Shown: positions 8,642 to 17,765, counted from the first letter of the stretch. The stretch: 64,000 nucleotides of DNA from a bacterium (GCA_017470245.1 JAFUEV010000060.1:62001-126000); one strand, 5' to 3'. Notes: a model not told the origin generated them from the letters alone. Program-made: numbers and translations.

Positions 8642-10296
8642 TGGATACACAATTAATAGAATATTTAAGAAATTTTCTTATAAAAAACGATATAGACGGT
8701 TTAGTTATTAATTCAACAAATGAATTTCTTGTTGAATATAACCGTTTAGATTTAAATGCAAGATATTATGTTACAGGTTTTACGGGGTCAACAGGTGATG
8801 TTTTTTTAACTTCAGATAAGATATATCAATTTGTTGATACAAGATATCATGAACAGGCTGATAATCAAGTTGATCACGATTTTGTTGATGTAGTAAAGAT
8901 TCCTTTAACAAAATCTTCTTTTACAGCCTTAACCGAAATTATTCCTTCTTACTATAAAGTTGGGGTTGTTGCAACTAAAACATCAAAAAGATTTTATGAA
9001 TTGTTAGTAAAAAATCTAAAAATGAAAAATTCCATAGTTAAATTAATCAATATTGACCCTGTTATAGAATTTAAAAAAGAGTCTATAACTCCGGTGAACT
9101 ATAATGTTTTTCAAGTTTCAAAAGATATAACAGGCTTAACTGCAGATGAAAAATTTGAACAAATAAAACAACATATCGATGGTAATTTTAATATACTTGT
9201 AACTTCATTAGAAGATATTGCTTATATCACTAATTTGCGTTCTTATGACTTTGACTACAGTGCAATTTTTCCGGCTAAAGCAATTATAACAAATGACGGA
9301 ATCAATATATATACTGATTGTTCACTTCCTTTTATAGGTGATAATTTTAAGATATATCCGTTTAAAGATATGGAACAAAAGTTAAAAAGCATTACAAAAT
9401 CAACAATTTATATAGATGAAGAAAAACTGTCCATATATGATTATAACCTAATCAGTCCTACAAACAAAATATTAAAAAGTTATTTAAGTTTATTTAAAAC
9501 AGTTAAAAATGATAATGAACTTGAACACATGAAAAAGTGCTTTGAACGCTCGGATAGAGCATTAAAAGTAGTATATGATATGCTAAATTCTAATACAATA
9601 TATTCGGAATATGATTATTATGAAGCATTAATAAAATCAATGAAGGAAAACGGAGCATTATCATTAAGTTTTAAACCAATAGTTGCAGCAGGAAGCAATA
9701 CATCTATAATTCATTATTCAAGTCCGTCAAAAGAAAAAATGGTAAATGACGGGGATTTTCTTTTGGTGGATTACGGCGGATATTATGAAGGAGGAATTGC
9801 AACCGACACAACAAGAACTTTTATAAAAGGCACACCTTCGGCAGAACAAAAAATAGTATATACGACTGTGTTAAAAGCATTTTTAAATGCTTATTATACA
9901 AAGTATGACAAAAAAGCATCATATTTTAGTATTGATAAAGTTGCAAGGGATATCATAGATAAAAACATATCTCCCGACTATCCGTTTGCACATGGTACCG
10001 GTCACGGTGTGGGAATTTCAGTACATGAAAATCCGCCAAGAGTATCATCTGCCGAATCTTCAAAAACAAAAATTATTGAAAATACAGTATTTTCAATTGA
10101 GCCCGGTGCTTATAAGGAAGGTTGGGGCGGAATACGTATTGAAAACACCGTATATGCAAAATATGAAGAAGATAAAATAACAATGCATACTCTTTCACAT
10201 TTCCCTTTTGAAATAAAACTGATAGATTTGTCTGTTATGAATGACTTTGAGAAATTCTACTATATGAAATGGCAGGCAGCTTCATGTGTTCTGTAG
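8641..10296 (+). CDS. pepP: Xaa-Pro aminopeptidase (M24B)
   Basis: A metallopeptidase of the pita-bread fold removing N-terminal residues that precede proline. The 551-residue length, with two N-terminal creatinase-like domains followed by the catalytic domain, is like the long APP-type eukaryotic and bacterial enzymes. Metal ligands can be followed: LLVDYGGYYEGGIATDTTR (two Asp), HGTGHGVG (His), SIEPGAY (Glu) and GGIRIENT (Glu). It overlaps the parvulin stop by one base and the downstream methylase by 28 bases, so all three form one operon. Pairing with a prolyl isomerase is suggestive for handling proline-containing peptides. Confidence 0.92.
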   Translation: MDTQLIEYLRNFLIKNDIDGLVINSTNEFLVEYNRLDLNARYYVTGFTGSTGDVFLTSDKIYQFVDTRYHEQADNQVDHDFVDVVKIPLTKSSFTALTEIIPSYYKVGVVATKTSKRFYELLVKNLKMKNSIVKLINIDPVIEFKKESITPVNYNVFQVSKDITGLTADEKFEQIKQHIDGNFNILVTSLEDIAYITNLRSYDFDYSAIFPAKAIITNDGINIYTDCSLPFIGDNFKIYPFKDMEQKLKSITKSTIYIDEEKLSIYDYNLISPTNKILKSYLSLFKTVKNDNELEHMKKCFERSDRALKVVYDMLNSNTIYSEYDYYEALIKSMKENGALSLSFKPIVAAGSNTSIIHYSSPSKEKMVNDGDFLLVDYGGYYEGGIATDTTRTFIKGTPSAEQKIVYTTVLKAFLNAYYTKYDKKASYFSIDKVARDIIDKNISPDYPFAHGTGHGVGISVHENPPRVSSAESSKTKIIENTVFSIEPGAYKEGWGGIRIENTVYAKYEEDKITMHTLSHFPFEIKLIDLSVMNDFEKFYYMKWQAASCVL

Positions 10297-11027
10297 CCTC
10301 CAATAATAAAATAAAAGAAACTATAAAATTACACCAAAAGAAATATAGGGATTCTCTAGGATTATTTATAGCAGAAGGAATAAAATCCATTGAAGAAATA
10401 ATTTCTTCAGGACTTCAAATACAAGAAATATTTATTAAAAACGGATACAAATATAATTTTAATAAATATACAGTGTATTCTGTTGATGAGAATATAATGA
10501 AAAAGCTTACAACAACAGATTCCCCTTGTGAGATTATGGCTGTTGTAAAAAAGCCAAAAACAGATATAAATGATGTTTTAAACGGAAAACATATAATACT
10601 TTTAGACTCTATAAGCGATCCGGGTAATTTAGGAACAATAATAAGAAGTGCAGCAGCATTTAACATTGACGCTATTATACTTTACGGCAATTGTGTTGAA
10701 TTATATTCACCCAAAGTTATTCGTTCTGCAGTAGGTAATTTATTTAAAACCCCTATTATAGAAATTAAAAACGAAACGGAATTAAAAGAAATTTTTAAAG
10801 ACTATACAAAAATAGCAACTGCTCTTTCAAAAGAAAATAATATAAGTATTAAAGAATGTTCAAAACTAAATAAATATATCGTTATGTTTGGTAGTGAAGC
10901 AAAAGGTTTATCAAAAGAATTAATAAATATATCAGAAAAAAATATAAAATTAGATATGGCAAAAGATGTTGAATCATTAAATTTATCTGTTACTGCTTCA
11001 ATCATAATGTATGAGTTATTTTCATAA
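10269..11027 (+). CDS. TrmH/SpoU family RNA 2'-O-methyltransferase
   Basis: A SPOUT-class enzyme that methylates ribose in rRNA or tRNA with SAM. The N-terminal 90 residues form an eL30-like substrate-binding domain (IKLHQKKYRDSLGLFIAEG). The knot motifs are DSISDPGNLGTIIRSAAAF, the VMFGSEAKGLSKEL block and SLNLSVTASIIMYEL. RlmB-like rRNA targets are most likely, but the exact nucleotide cannot be read. A second ATG 15 bases in (10284) is an equally good start; both lie inside the end of the aminopeptidase gene, so expression is coupled to it. Confidence 0.88.
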   Translation: MAGSFMCSVASNNKIKETIKLHQKKYRDSLGLFIAEGIKSIEEIISSGLQIQEIFIKNGYKYNFNKYTVYSVDENIMKKLTTTDSPCEIMAVVKKPKTDINDVLNGKHIILLDSISDPGNLGTIIRSAAAFNIDAIILYGNCVELYSPKVIRSAVGNLFKTPIIEIKNETELKEIFKDYTKIATALSKENNISIKECSKLNKYIVMFGSEAKGLSKELINISEKNIKLDMAKDVESLNLSVTASIIMYELFS

Positions 11028-11030
11028 TAA

Positions 11031-12275
11031 TTATGCTTTTTTTCTTACAACAAGAGCATTACTTATGGAAACAGCATTCTTTATATTTGTTCCCGAATAT
11101 ATCTTTCCGCCAACATACATAACGGTTGAACTTCCGCCATCAAGATTAATTGCTTCATAACACCCCAAAGACTTCATTAATTGAGCAAGTTCATTTAAAG
11201 TCAGACCGCTGCTGCCTTCTTTTCTTCCGTCAACAGTTACCATTATCATTACATTATCTTTTGTATATCCGATTGCGGTTCTGGGGTTTCTTCCCGATAT
11301 TGCATTCAATTTTTCTATTGCGGTATCGACATATATACTGCCTTCTTTTATCAAATAAGGACCTCCGCTTATTATGTTGTCTGCATTCATATTTGGTGTT
11401 AGTGAATAATGAACCTCAACATCATCGCCTGATTTTAAGTTTTTCAAAACTTCTATAGGTGCATTAATAACAAATCCATCATACGGTATTGATACAGGAT
11501 TATTTGATTTTTCGATTATTCGGTTATTCCTTATTGCTATATTTGCTGACGGTTTTATTGTTGCAGGTGTCTTACTCCCCCACTTTGAGGTATAAATAAG
11601 TACATTTGATGCCATCATCCTTGGTTGATTTATATTATCTATTTTTATTATTTCATTATTGCTTTTTAATTCGCCTGTAAAAGCTATTTTTGAAGTAGAA
11701 AACCCGGTTTCCGTAATTGCAAATCCGGCTCTTTCATATATCGGACCTGATATAATATCCCCATTTATAACAAGAGCACCTAAAGGAGTTCCCGTATCTT
11801 GTTTAAAATATGTTCCGTTAACGGCGATAAGTACTTCATCATCCTCAACTATCTTCCATATTTTTGATTTTGAATGCATTTTAGAAGAACTTAATTGAGG
11901 AATAATCTCTATATTTGGATTTATATTTCTGTTTATTTCTGCAATATTTATTTTTGTGCGATGAGAGTTAATATATTTAACCATAGAAATATATGCAACA
12001 CCGTTATCAAGGTGTTTTACGGAATTATTGCCATATTTACTTTTTAAGTCCTGTTCCCATTTATTTTTTAATAAAAAAAGAGCATCATCAGACTGCTCTT
12101 TTTCAAAAATATTATTATTTTGGATATAGCCTTTTAAAGCACCTTCTGCGGTATATTCAACATCGGGCATACCCTGACCGGAGAAAACAGCTAACGCCAT
12201 TAACACAATACCCAGCTTTAAGACCATTTTCTCGGAACAGAATATTCTACGTTGTGCCAGTGCTTCTGCGTACAT
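11031..12275 (-). CDS. Phosphodiester glycosidase family protein (NAGPA domain)
   Basis: The 414-residue protein carries a C-terminal NAGPA (PF09992) domain of the type that removes N-acetylglucosamine from phosphodiester-linked sugars in the mannose-6-phosphate uncovering enzyme and bacterial spore or envelope relatives. Characteristic stretches are VNGTYFKQDTGTPLGALV, GRNPRTAIGYTKDNVMIMVT, and LGCYEAINLDGGSSTVMYV near the end. A hydrophobic stretch at residues 17-36 after a short cytoplasmic-like start acts as an export signal or anchor, so the enzyme probably works at the envelope. Residues 40-130 are unassigned. A terminator-like hairpin sits inside the coding region (listed separately). 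Confidence 0.87.
   Translation of the reverse strand: MYAEALAQRRIFCSEKMVLKLGIVLMALAVFSGQGMPDVEYTAEGALKGYIQNNNIFEKEQSDDALFLLKNKWEQDLKSKYGNNSVKHLDNGVAYISMVKYINSHRTKINIAEINRNINPNIEIIPQLSSSKMHSKSKIWKIVEDDEVLIAVNGTYFKQDTGTPLGALVINGDIISGPIYERAGFAITETGFSTSKIAFTGELKSNNEIIKIDNINQPRMMASNVLIYTSKWGSKTPATIKPSANIAIRNNRIIEKSNNPVSIPYDGFVINAPIEVLKNLKSGDDVEVHYSLTPNMNADNIISGGPYLIKEGSIYVDTAIEKLNAISGRNPRTAIGYTKDNVMIMVTVDGRKEGSSGLTLNELAQLMKSLGCYEAINLDGGSSTVMYVGGKIYSGTNIKNAVSISNALVVRKKA
12075..12103. other. Terminator-like hairpin inside the glycosidase gene
   Basis: A perfect 10-base-pair stem (AAAAAGAGCA with TGCTCTTTTT, loop of 9) flanked by A- and T-runs lies about 170-200 bases into the coding strand of the phosphodiester glycosidase gene. 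It has intrinsic-terminator form in either direction, but encodes ordinary residues (KEQSDDALFLLKNK). It may be coincidence in AT-rich sequence. Confidence 0.4.
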
Positions 12276-12387
12276 TATTAATGTTCCTTATACTACAATT
12301 GTAACATATTTTTTATTGACTTTCAAGTGTTGATAAGAGTTTTATAAAGAAATTTGTAGTATAATATTTTTTATTTTGGAGGGAATT

Positions 12388-12798
12388 ATGAAAAAAATAG
12401 CAGTCGAATATTTTAAAAAAGGATATTCTTGTTCCGAATCAGTTGTACAAGCAGCCATAGATAAAGGATATGCGCCAAAAGAATTGTTAAGTGCCGCTAC
12501 ACCGTTTTCAGGCGGAATGGGTGTAAGATGTTTATGCGGTGCAGTTGCAGGCGCTATGCTTGTTATTGGTTCAATATACGGAAAAAACACAGAACGTGAC
12601 GGTATGCAAGCAAGAGCAATGGCAAAACAATTTAATGAAAATTTTTCTCTAAAATATAAAGTTAATTGTTGTAAAGTATTATCTGCAGGTTTTAAAGATT
12701 TTCATTCACCTGAAAGAAAACAACATTGTTGTTCAATGGTAGAAGACAGTTGCATAATTTTAGAAGAAATATTAAAAGAAAATCTTGTAAAGGCATAA
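12388..12798 (+). CDS. C_GCAxxG_C_C family redox protein
   Basis: This 136-residue protein belongs to the C_GCAxxG_C_C family (PF09719), small cysteine-rich proteins thought to bind a metal or Fe-S group in anaerobes. Visible conserved pieces are FKKGYSCSESVVQAAI at the N-terminus, FSGGMGVRCLCGAVAGAMLVIG in the middle, NCCKVLS and KQHCCSMVEDSC near the end. An upstream TTG gives a longer frame, but GGAGGG at 12378-12383 points to the ATG at 12388. Function of the family is unproven; a redox or electron-transfer role is likely. Confidence 0.87.
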   Translation: MKKIAVEYFKKGYSCSESVVQAAIDKGYAPKELLSAATPFSGGMGVRCLCGAVAGAMLVIGSIYGKNTERDGMQARAMAKQFNENFSLKYKVNCCKVLSAGFKDFHSPERKQHCCSMVEDSCIILEEILKENLVKA

Positions 12799-12887
12799 TT
12801 CTATTCATATTAATAAAAATTCCGGGTTGTATGGAATGCAATATAACCCAATAACAATATTATTTATTGGTTAATAATAAAAAGTTG

Positions 12888-12910
12888 TAAGTCAGGCACT
12901 GCCTGACTTA
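12888..12910. repeat. 23-base palindrome, copy 1 of a dispersed repeat
   Basis: TAAGTCAGGCA, one central C, then the exact reverse complement. Part of the flanking TTGTA is shared with a near-identical element at 50177-50201 (reverse orientation), giving the shared core TTGTARGTCAGRCAYTGCC. It lies between the cysteine-rich redox gene and obg. It could also act as a weak terminator because a T-run (TTATTTTTTG) follows. Confidence 0.6.
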
Positions 12911-12983
12911 TTTTTTGAATAATACAATATAACCGCAAAAATTTTTATGTTTATTTTATAATATAGGTACGGAAAGAAATGGA

Positions 12984-14249
12984 ATGTTTTTAGATAAAGC
13001 GAGAGTAAAAATTCTTTCAGGCAAAGGCGGTAACGGAATAGTTGCCTGGAGAAGAGAAAAATATGTTGATAAAGGCGGGCCCGCTGGCGGTAATGGAGGA
13101 AAAGGCGGGGACGTTTATTTCGTTGCAACAGAAGATATGACTACTCTTATGGATTTTAAATTTCAATCCGTTTTTAAAGCCGAAAACGGTGAAAACGGGT
13201 ATATAAAAACCCAACACGGTAAATGCGGTAAAGATTTATATGTAAAAGTTCCAGTTGGAACAATTATACGTGACGTATCAACAGATAAAGTTATCGCCGA
13301 TTTAAATATTGACGGTAAAACTGTAATGCTTGCAAAAGGAGGCAGAGGCGGAAGAGGTAACGCTTGTTTTGCAACAGCACAAAAAAGAGCACCACAGTTT
13401 TGTGAACCAGGTGAAAACGGAATTGAAAGAACTCTTGAATTAGAATTAAAACTTATAGCCGATGTCGGTTTACTTGGTATGCCAAATGCAGGTAAATCAA
13501 CACTTATAAGTGCAGTAAGTTCTGCAAAACCTAAAATTGCAGATTATCCTTTTACAACGATTGTTCCTAATTTAGGTGTAGTAAGAAAAGATAGTGGTGA
13601 CGGTTACGTAATAGCGGATATTCCCGGATTAATTGAAGGTGCATCAGAAGGCATCGGACTTGGTCACGAATTTTTGCGCCACGTTGAAAGATGCCGTTTT
13701 TTAATTCACCTTGTTGATTTAACAAAAGAAAATCCAATAGAAAACTACAAAATTATCAATGAAGAATTAAAAAAACACTCCGAACAACTTTCTAAAGTTT
13801 ATCAAATAATTGCATTGAACAAGATTGATTCTGTTGATGAGGAAGCAAAGCAAAAATATTATGATGAATTTAAAAAATTAGCAAATGATGTTTTCTTAAT
13901 TTCTGCTGCAACAAGAGAAAATTTAAAAGAGTTTATGTATTTTGTTGCACAAAAAGTAGACGAAATTCCAAAACCCATTATTGAAGTTGAAGTTGAGGAA
14001 GATGATGGTGCTACTGACAATGATGATAGTGCTTACCAAATATATAAAGTTGATAAACACACTTTTGTTGTTGAGGGCGGTAAAATATTCAGGCTTGCAA
14101 ATGTAACAGACGGCAGAAACACGGAACAACTATACAGATTTCAGAATATATTAAAGTCAATGGGCGTATTTGATGCACTTATAGCTGCAGGTGTTCAGGA
14201 GGGTGACGTTGTAAAAATCGGACACCTTGAGTTTGATTATTTGTTTTAA
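12984..14249 (+). CDS. obg: GTPase Obg (CgtA)
   Basis: Essential GTPase of 50S ribosome assembly and stress response. The glycine-rich Obg domain is at residues 1-158 (MFLDKARVKILSGKGGNG, then repeated GGxGG turns). The G domain follows with G1 GMPNAGKST, G3 DIPGLIEGAS and G4 ALNKIDSVD. After an acidic linker (EVEVEEDDGATDNDDSA), a C-terminal OCT domain (YQIYKVDKHTFVVEGGKIFR to GHLEFDYLF) is present, so the protein is full length. Single gene upstream of a shared bidirectional terminator. Confidence 0.97.
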   Translation: MFLDKARVKILSGKGGNGIVAWRREKYVDKGGPAGGNGGKGGDVYFVATEDMTTLMDFKFQSVFKAENGENGYIKTQHGKCGKDLYVKVPVGTIIRDVSTDKVIADLNIDGKTVMLAKGGRGGRGNACFATAQKRAPQFCEPGENGIERTLELELKLIADVGLLGMPNAGKSTLISAVSSAKPKIADYPFTTIVPNLGVVRKDSGDGYVIADIPGLIEGASEGIGLGHEFLRHVERCRFLIHLVDLTKENPIENYKIINEELKKHSEQLSKVYQIIALNKIDSVDEEAKQKYYDEFKKLANDVFLISAATRENLKEFMYFVAQKVDEIPKPIIEVEVEEDDGATDNDDSAYQIYKVDKHTFVVEGGKIFRLANVTDGRNTEQLYRFQNILKSMGVFDALIAAGVQEGDVVKIGHLEFDYLF

Positions 14250-14313
14250 ATATAAATTTAAAGTCATTTGAAATCATTGTGAAAATGAAACAATCTCAAA
14301 ATTTACAATAAAA

Positions 14314-14337
14314 AAACGACCGCTGAAACGGTCGTTT
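14314..14337. terminator. Bidirectional intrinsic terminator after obg
   Basis: A nine-base stem AAACGACCG / CGGTCGTTT with a six-base loop (CTGAAA), with A-run on the left and T-run on the right. It lies between convergent obg and the HEAT-like gene and can serve both. Confidence 0.9.
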
Positions 14338-14362
14338 CTTAAATTTAAATATTATATAATTA

Positions 14363-14659
14363 TTAAGCTGCAACACCTTTAATTTCAGTAATCAAATAGT
14401 TTGCAATCCATTCAAAATCACTGTTTGTTTGTGCTGCTTTTTTAAGGTAGTCAATTGATGATTCGCCTATTCTTATTAGAACCATTGCGACAATACCTCT
14501 GGTTCTACCCTTTACGACCTGTAAAGAATCTACAAGAGAAGGAACTGCATCTTTTCCGATGCTTACCAATTCGTTTTCAATTTCATTTTTTATAGTATTA
14601 TCTGCTGCATTTTCTAATTTATCAATGTATTCATTTATCGGTGTTAATACTGCGTTCAT
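14363..14659 (-). CDS. Small HEAT-repeat-like protein
   Basis: This 98-residue acidic helical protein has the alternating hydrophobic pattern of one to two HEAT/PBS-lyase repeats (VSIGKDAVPSLVDSLQ, then TRGIVAMVLIRIGESSIDYL). No catalytic motif, signal peptide or membrane segment is seen. Such proteins mostly act as protein-binding scaffolds. A ribosome site (AAAGAGGCAAAAAG) lies just upstream of the ATG. Name is from fold-like pattern only. Confidence 0.65.
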   Translation of the reverse strand: MNAVLTPINEYIDKLENAADNTIKNEIENELVSIGKDAVPSLVDSLQVVKGRTRGIVAMVLIRIGESSIDYLKKAAQTNSDFEWIANYLITEIKGVAA

Positions 14660-14960
14660 CTTTTTGCCTCTTTATTATTTCTCAAATCTTCCAATTATAT
14701 TATAGAGTAAAAAATCGAAAATCCCGTTTTTTTAATATATTCTTTATATCGAGGTTCAAACCCAATAATAATAAGTATTTTAATTACAATTACTATATCA
14801 ATTATTCTTTCTAATCCTTAAAAAATAGCCCGAATATATAGGTTTAATATTATACCTTGGCATAATTTTTTTACGTCTGATTACGGGTAAACTAAAAATA
14901 GCCTGAAAACAAGGCTATGGAAGTATGTTATAAAAAGGACGTTATTAAGGGGTATTTGAA
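14660..14960. other. 301-base gap between divergent small genes
   Basis: AT-rich. A small hairpin ATAGCCTG-AAAACA-AGGCTAT stands at about 14899-14919, ahead of the plus-strand gene. The string GGTTCAAACCC near 14754 resembles a tRNA T-arm loop but has no acceptor or anticodon arm around it. Promoters for both divergent genes must be here; I cannot pick a convincing -35/-10 pair. Confidence 0.4.
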
Positions 14961-15272
14961 ATGTTAGTTGAAAGATATATAAACGGATTTAATCAGAGAA
15001 GTCAAATAGAATTTAAAAATGTATCAAAGGAAATAATTCCATGGTTGGAGAAAACGGCTGAAGAAAATAACTGTACAATTGATAAAAGAGAATGGAAAAG
15101 TAAATATAACAGCTATGTAATATATGATTATGAACCATTTTGTTCTGACGGATTTGAAATAAATATAACCGTATCTTCACATGACATAAATTATTTATAT
15201 TTTTTGAAATTTCTATATAACAATAAGCTAGATACAATAGAATATCTAAATAATTGTATTGGAAATATATAA
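14961..15272 (+). CDS. Hypothetical small protein (103 aa)
   Basis: I do not recognise it. The protein is rich in Asn, Tyr and acidic residues, without signal peptide or membrane helix. It looks like a compact alpha/beta domain (FEINITVSSHDINYLYFLKFL). It precedes the small-heat-shock-like gene by 59 bases in the same direction and may share a transcript. Codon use matches its neighbours. The ribosome site AAGGGG lies about 9 bases before the ATG. Confidence 0.6.
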   Translation: MLVERYINGFNQRSQIEFKNVSKEIIPWLEKTAEENNCTIDKREWKSKYNSYVIYDYEPFCSDGFEINITVSSHDINYLYFLKFLYNNKLDTIEYLNNCIGNI

Positions 15273-15331
15273 AATTTATTGTAAATTAAAACTGGAGTAT
15301 TATAATTGAGTACAAAAGAAAGGAGTAATCT

Positions 15332-15973
15332 ATGGATGAGAACAATAATCAAAATGAAAATGAAAATATGAATAATGAAAACACACAAAATATTGAAGAA
15401 CAAAAAGCAGAGATAAACAAGCATGTATGCTTTGAAAATCACTGTTGGAAAATGTGTCTTGGAATGGTTATTGCTGCATTTTTAGGCGGATTTCTTGCTA
15501 CTTATTTTGTTGCAGATCAAATTGCAGAAAGACAAATAAAAAGATACAAGACAGTTCAACCGTTTAATCCCGACAGGTATGAAAGAAAAATTTTAAATGA
15601 CTATGACAAAATATACGAAAAAAATCTAAGAGAATTTGAACGTGCATTTGAACATAATAAAATTTTTGATATGCCTTCTTTTGAAATGCCTAAATTCATT
15701 AATGATGGAGTAAATATAAAAACAGATATAGATGATGATGAATATGAAATTATCATTGGTTTGAAACCTTTTAACGATGATGAAAGTAAAATAAACTATA
15801 ATATTTCCGGTAAAAAATTGACCGTATTCGGCAGTTCTGAATCAAAAGGAAAAGAATTTGAACAAAGCATTTCTTTTTCGCAAGATTTTATATTACCTGA
15901 TAATGCGGATATGATGAATATTAAAAAAGAAAAAGACGGGCATAAACTAAAAATTTCAGTACCTTTGAAATAA
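15332..15973 (+). CDS. Membrane-anchored protein with alpha-crystallin (Hsp20)-like C-terminus
   Basis: The 213-residue protein has an Asn/Glu-rich cytoplasmic start, one transmembrane helix at about residues 45-65 (LGMVIAAFLGGFLATYFVAD), and a helical linker. The C-terminal 80 residues (DEYEIIIGLKPF, then ISGKKLTVFGSSES, ending HKLKISVPLK) have the beta-sandwich pattern of the Hsp20 core: EYEI.I.LP, then a beta strand LTV.G, then the L.ISVPK end. It is therefore probably a small heat-shock-type chaperone tethered to the inner membrane with its domain outside. AGGAG lies 7 bases before the ATG. Confidence 0.7.
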   Translation: MDENNNQNENENMNNENTQNIEEQKAEINKHVCFENHCWKMCLGMVIAAFLGGFLATYFVADQIAERQIKRYKTVQPFNPDRYERKILNDYDKIYEKNLREFERAFEHNKIFDMPSFEMPKFINDGVNIKTDIDDDEYEIIIGLKPFNDDESKINYNISGKKLTVFGSSESKGKEFEQSISFSQDFILPDNADMMNIKKEKDGHKLKISVPLK

Positions 15974-15991
15974 GGCTTTTTATATAATACA

Positions 15992-16016
15992 AAAACAGGC
16001 TTTTAAAGCCTGTTTT
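15992..16016 (+). terminator. Intrinsic terminator after the Hsp20-like gene
   Basis: Stem AAAACAGGCTTT / AAAGCCTGTTTT with a one-base centre in the drawn form (in practice a loop of about 5), followed by ATTTTTAT. It sits 18 bases after the stop codon. Confidence 0.85.
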
Positions 16017-16181
16017 ATTTTTATGTGATTTGATGATTTCTTCTGTTGCATTTTTATTAGTACAATCATAAGACTTTGCTAAACTACAAAATCATACGGT
16101 TTATGGCATTCTCACCGCATTATTATAATTAATTTTGTAAGTTTAAAAGTCATCGTTCCCGAGGTTTATTCGGCAATTTTT

Positions 16182-16820
16182 CTATAATGTTAACAATATT
16201 GTTTTACAGAAATCAGCAATTTGTTTTTCAAAAAGTTTACCTTCTTTTGAATTATAATACTCTTTTCTCCACCAATTTTGTTTATAATCAGGTTTAGGAT
16301 AAGGTAATTTTAGGATAGGAATATCTTCAAATTCTACAATTTGATGCAATACATCCTGCGTATCTATAACCACTATTTTAAACGGTCTGTTATATCTCAA
16401 TCTTACAATTTGTGCATATTGAGCATTTATATCTTCATCCTCACCCAATATTTGCACAAACAATATCGGAGTTTCATCAAACATAGCCTGCCAAAAGTTT
16501 TGGATTCTTTTTTTATACAGAGCAATTAATTTATCTTTATCATCTTTGCCAAAACACTTGTCATGCGAAAACTCTATGCAATTAGGTGCTTTTATCCAAT
16601 ATTTACCTGTATATTCCAAATCATCAAAAAATTCATTAAAATCAGTTTGTAATGACTTCGTTATTTCTTTCATACCAAATACAGCCAAATCAAACGGATA
16701 AGTTATTTCACCCATAATTTTTGTAGGTTTTACTTTTTGCCTTGAAAGTATAGTTCTTGGCATACAGTTTTGTCCTAAAGGTATTATATTTATTTTTTTC
16801 TGTTTTCCAAAAATTTCCAT
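16182..16820 (-). CDS. DUF1796-type putative cysteine peptidase
   Basis: The start INIIPLGQNCMPRTILSR, followed by ITYPFDLAVFGMKEI and a run-on to DFNEFFDD, fits the DUF1796 family (PF08795, papain-like fold; typical ISLG-NC...PFDW). C19 in LGQNCMPR would be the nucleophile. At 212 residues the length is normal for the family. No signal peptide. The substrates of this family are unknown and some members sit in glycan or exopolysaccharide loci; nothing next to this gene supports that here. Assignment is by motif memory. Confidence 0.6.
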   Translation of the reverse strand: MEIFGKQKKINIIPLGQNCMPRTILSRQKVKPTKIMGEITYPFDLAVFGMKEITKSLQTDFNEFFDDLEYTGKYWIKAPNCIEFSHDKCFGKDDKDKLIALYKKRIQNFWQAMFDETPILFVQILGEDEDINAQYAQIVRLRYNRPFKIVVIDTQDVLHQIVEFEDIPILKLPYPKPDYKQNWWRKEYYNSKEGKLFEKQIADFCKTILLTL

Positions 16821-16911
16821 ATAAAAATGATAATAAAATTAAGATTTTTTATCAATTAAATATTCCAAAAATTTACTCTTGTATTGTATAATTTTAATCA
16901 GAGGATTTGTT

Positions 16912-17763
16912 ATGAAAACATATATAAAAGATTATTTCTTTCTTACAATAGGTGCGCTTATCTATGCATTTTCTATTGAAGCATTTTTTGTACCGAGTCA
17001 CATTATTGACGGTGGTATAACAGGTATATCAATGATATTAAGCAAAATAACTTCAATGCAATTAGGTATTTTTATCGTAGCTATAAATTTACCGTTTATA
17101 ATATTAGCTCTTCAAAAATTAGGTAAAAGGTTTGTATTTTCAACATTTTATGCAATATTAATTTTTGCATTGGGTGTTACATGGTTTAGCGGTATTTTTC
17201 ACGGTGCTTGTATAATTCCTGATTTAGAATTGTTTTTGGTTTCTATATTCGGAGGTTTAATACTGGGAGCAGGTGTAGGTCTTGTTATAAGAAACGGTGC
17301 ATCTCTTGACGGTACAGAAATTATGGCTATCTATGCCACAAAGAAAATACCATTTTCCGTCGGTGAAATTATAATGTTCATTAACTTATTCATATTTACA
17401 GTCGCAGGCTTTGTATATGATTGGCAGCATGCTCTTTATTCAATAGTTACTTACTTTGTTGCCTATAAAACAATGGATGTTGTAATTGAAGGTTTGAACG
17501 AATCAAAATCTGTTTTTGTAATAACCGATTATTCCGAGGAAATCGGTAAAGACATAATGGAAAAAATGGATGTAAGTGTTACATACATTGATGCGGAAGG
17601 CGGATATTCGGGTGCAAAAAAGAGAATTGTTTATTGTGTAATTTCACGTTTACAAGTACAAAAATTAAAAGAAATTGCTAAAGAAACAGATCCAAGAGCC
17701 TTTATAGCAATAGAAAATGTGTACGAAGTCGAAGGCGTTCGAGTTAAGAAAAGAAAAATATAA
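16912..17763 (+). CDS. YitT family membrane protein (DUF161 + DUF2179)
   Basis: A 283-residue integral membrane protein with five to six transmembrane helices (for example FLTIGALIYAFSIEAFFVP, LGIFIVAINLPFIILAL) carrying the family motif IIDGGITGISMILS and NGASLDGTEIMA. The cytoplasmic C-terminal 80 residues are the DUF2179 domain (SKSVFVITDY onward). The longer frame from 16879 uses a TTG and has no ribosome site; GAGG at 16901-16904 fits the ATG at 16912. The transported molecule for this family is unknown. Confidence 0.9.
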   Translation: MKTYIKDYFFLTIGALIYAFSIEAFFVPSHIIDGGITGISMILSKITSMQLGIFIVAINLPFIILALQKLGKRFVFSTFYAILIFALGVTWFSGIFHGACIIPDLELFLVSIFGGLILGAGVGLVIRNGASLDGTEIMAIYATKKIPFSVGEIIMFINLFIFTVAGFVYDWQHALYSIVTYFVAYKTMDVVIEGLNESKSVFVITDYSEEIGKDIMEKMDVSVTYIDAEGGYSGAKKRIVYCVISRLQVQKLKEIAKETDPRAFIAIENVYEVEGVRVKKRKI

Positions 17764-17765
17764 AA

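Noticed and set aside
14748-14770. GGTTCAAACCC resembling a tRNA T-arm
   Set aside because: No matching acceptor, D-arm or anticodon arm can be drawn within 70 bases on either side.
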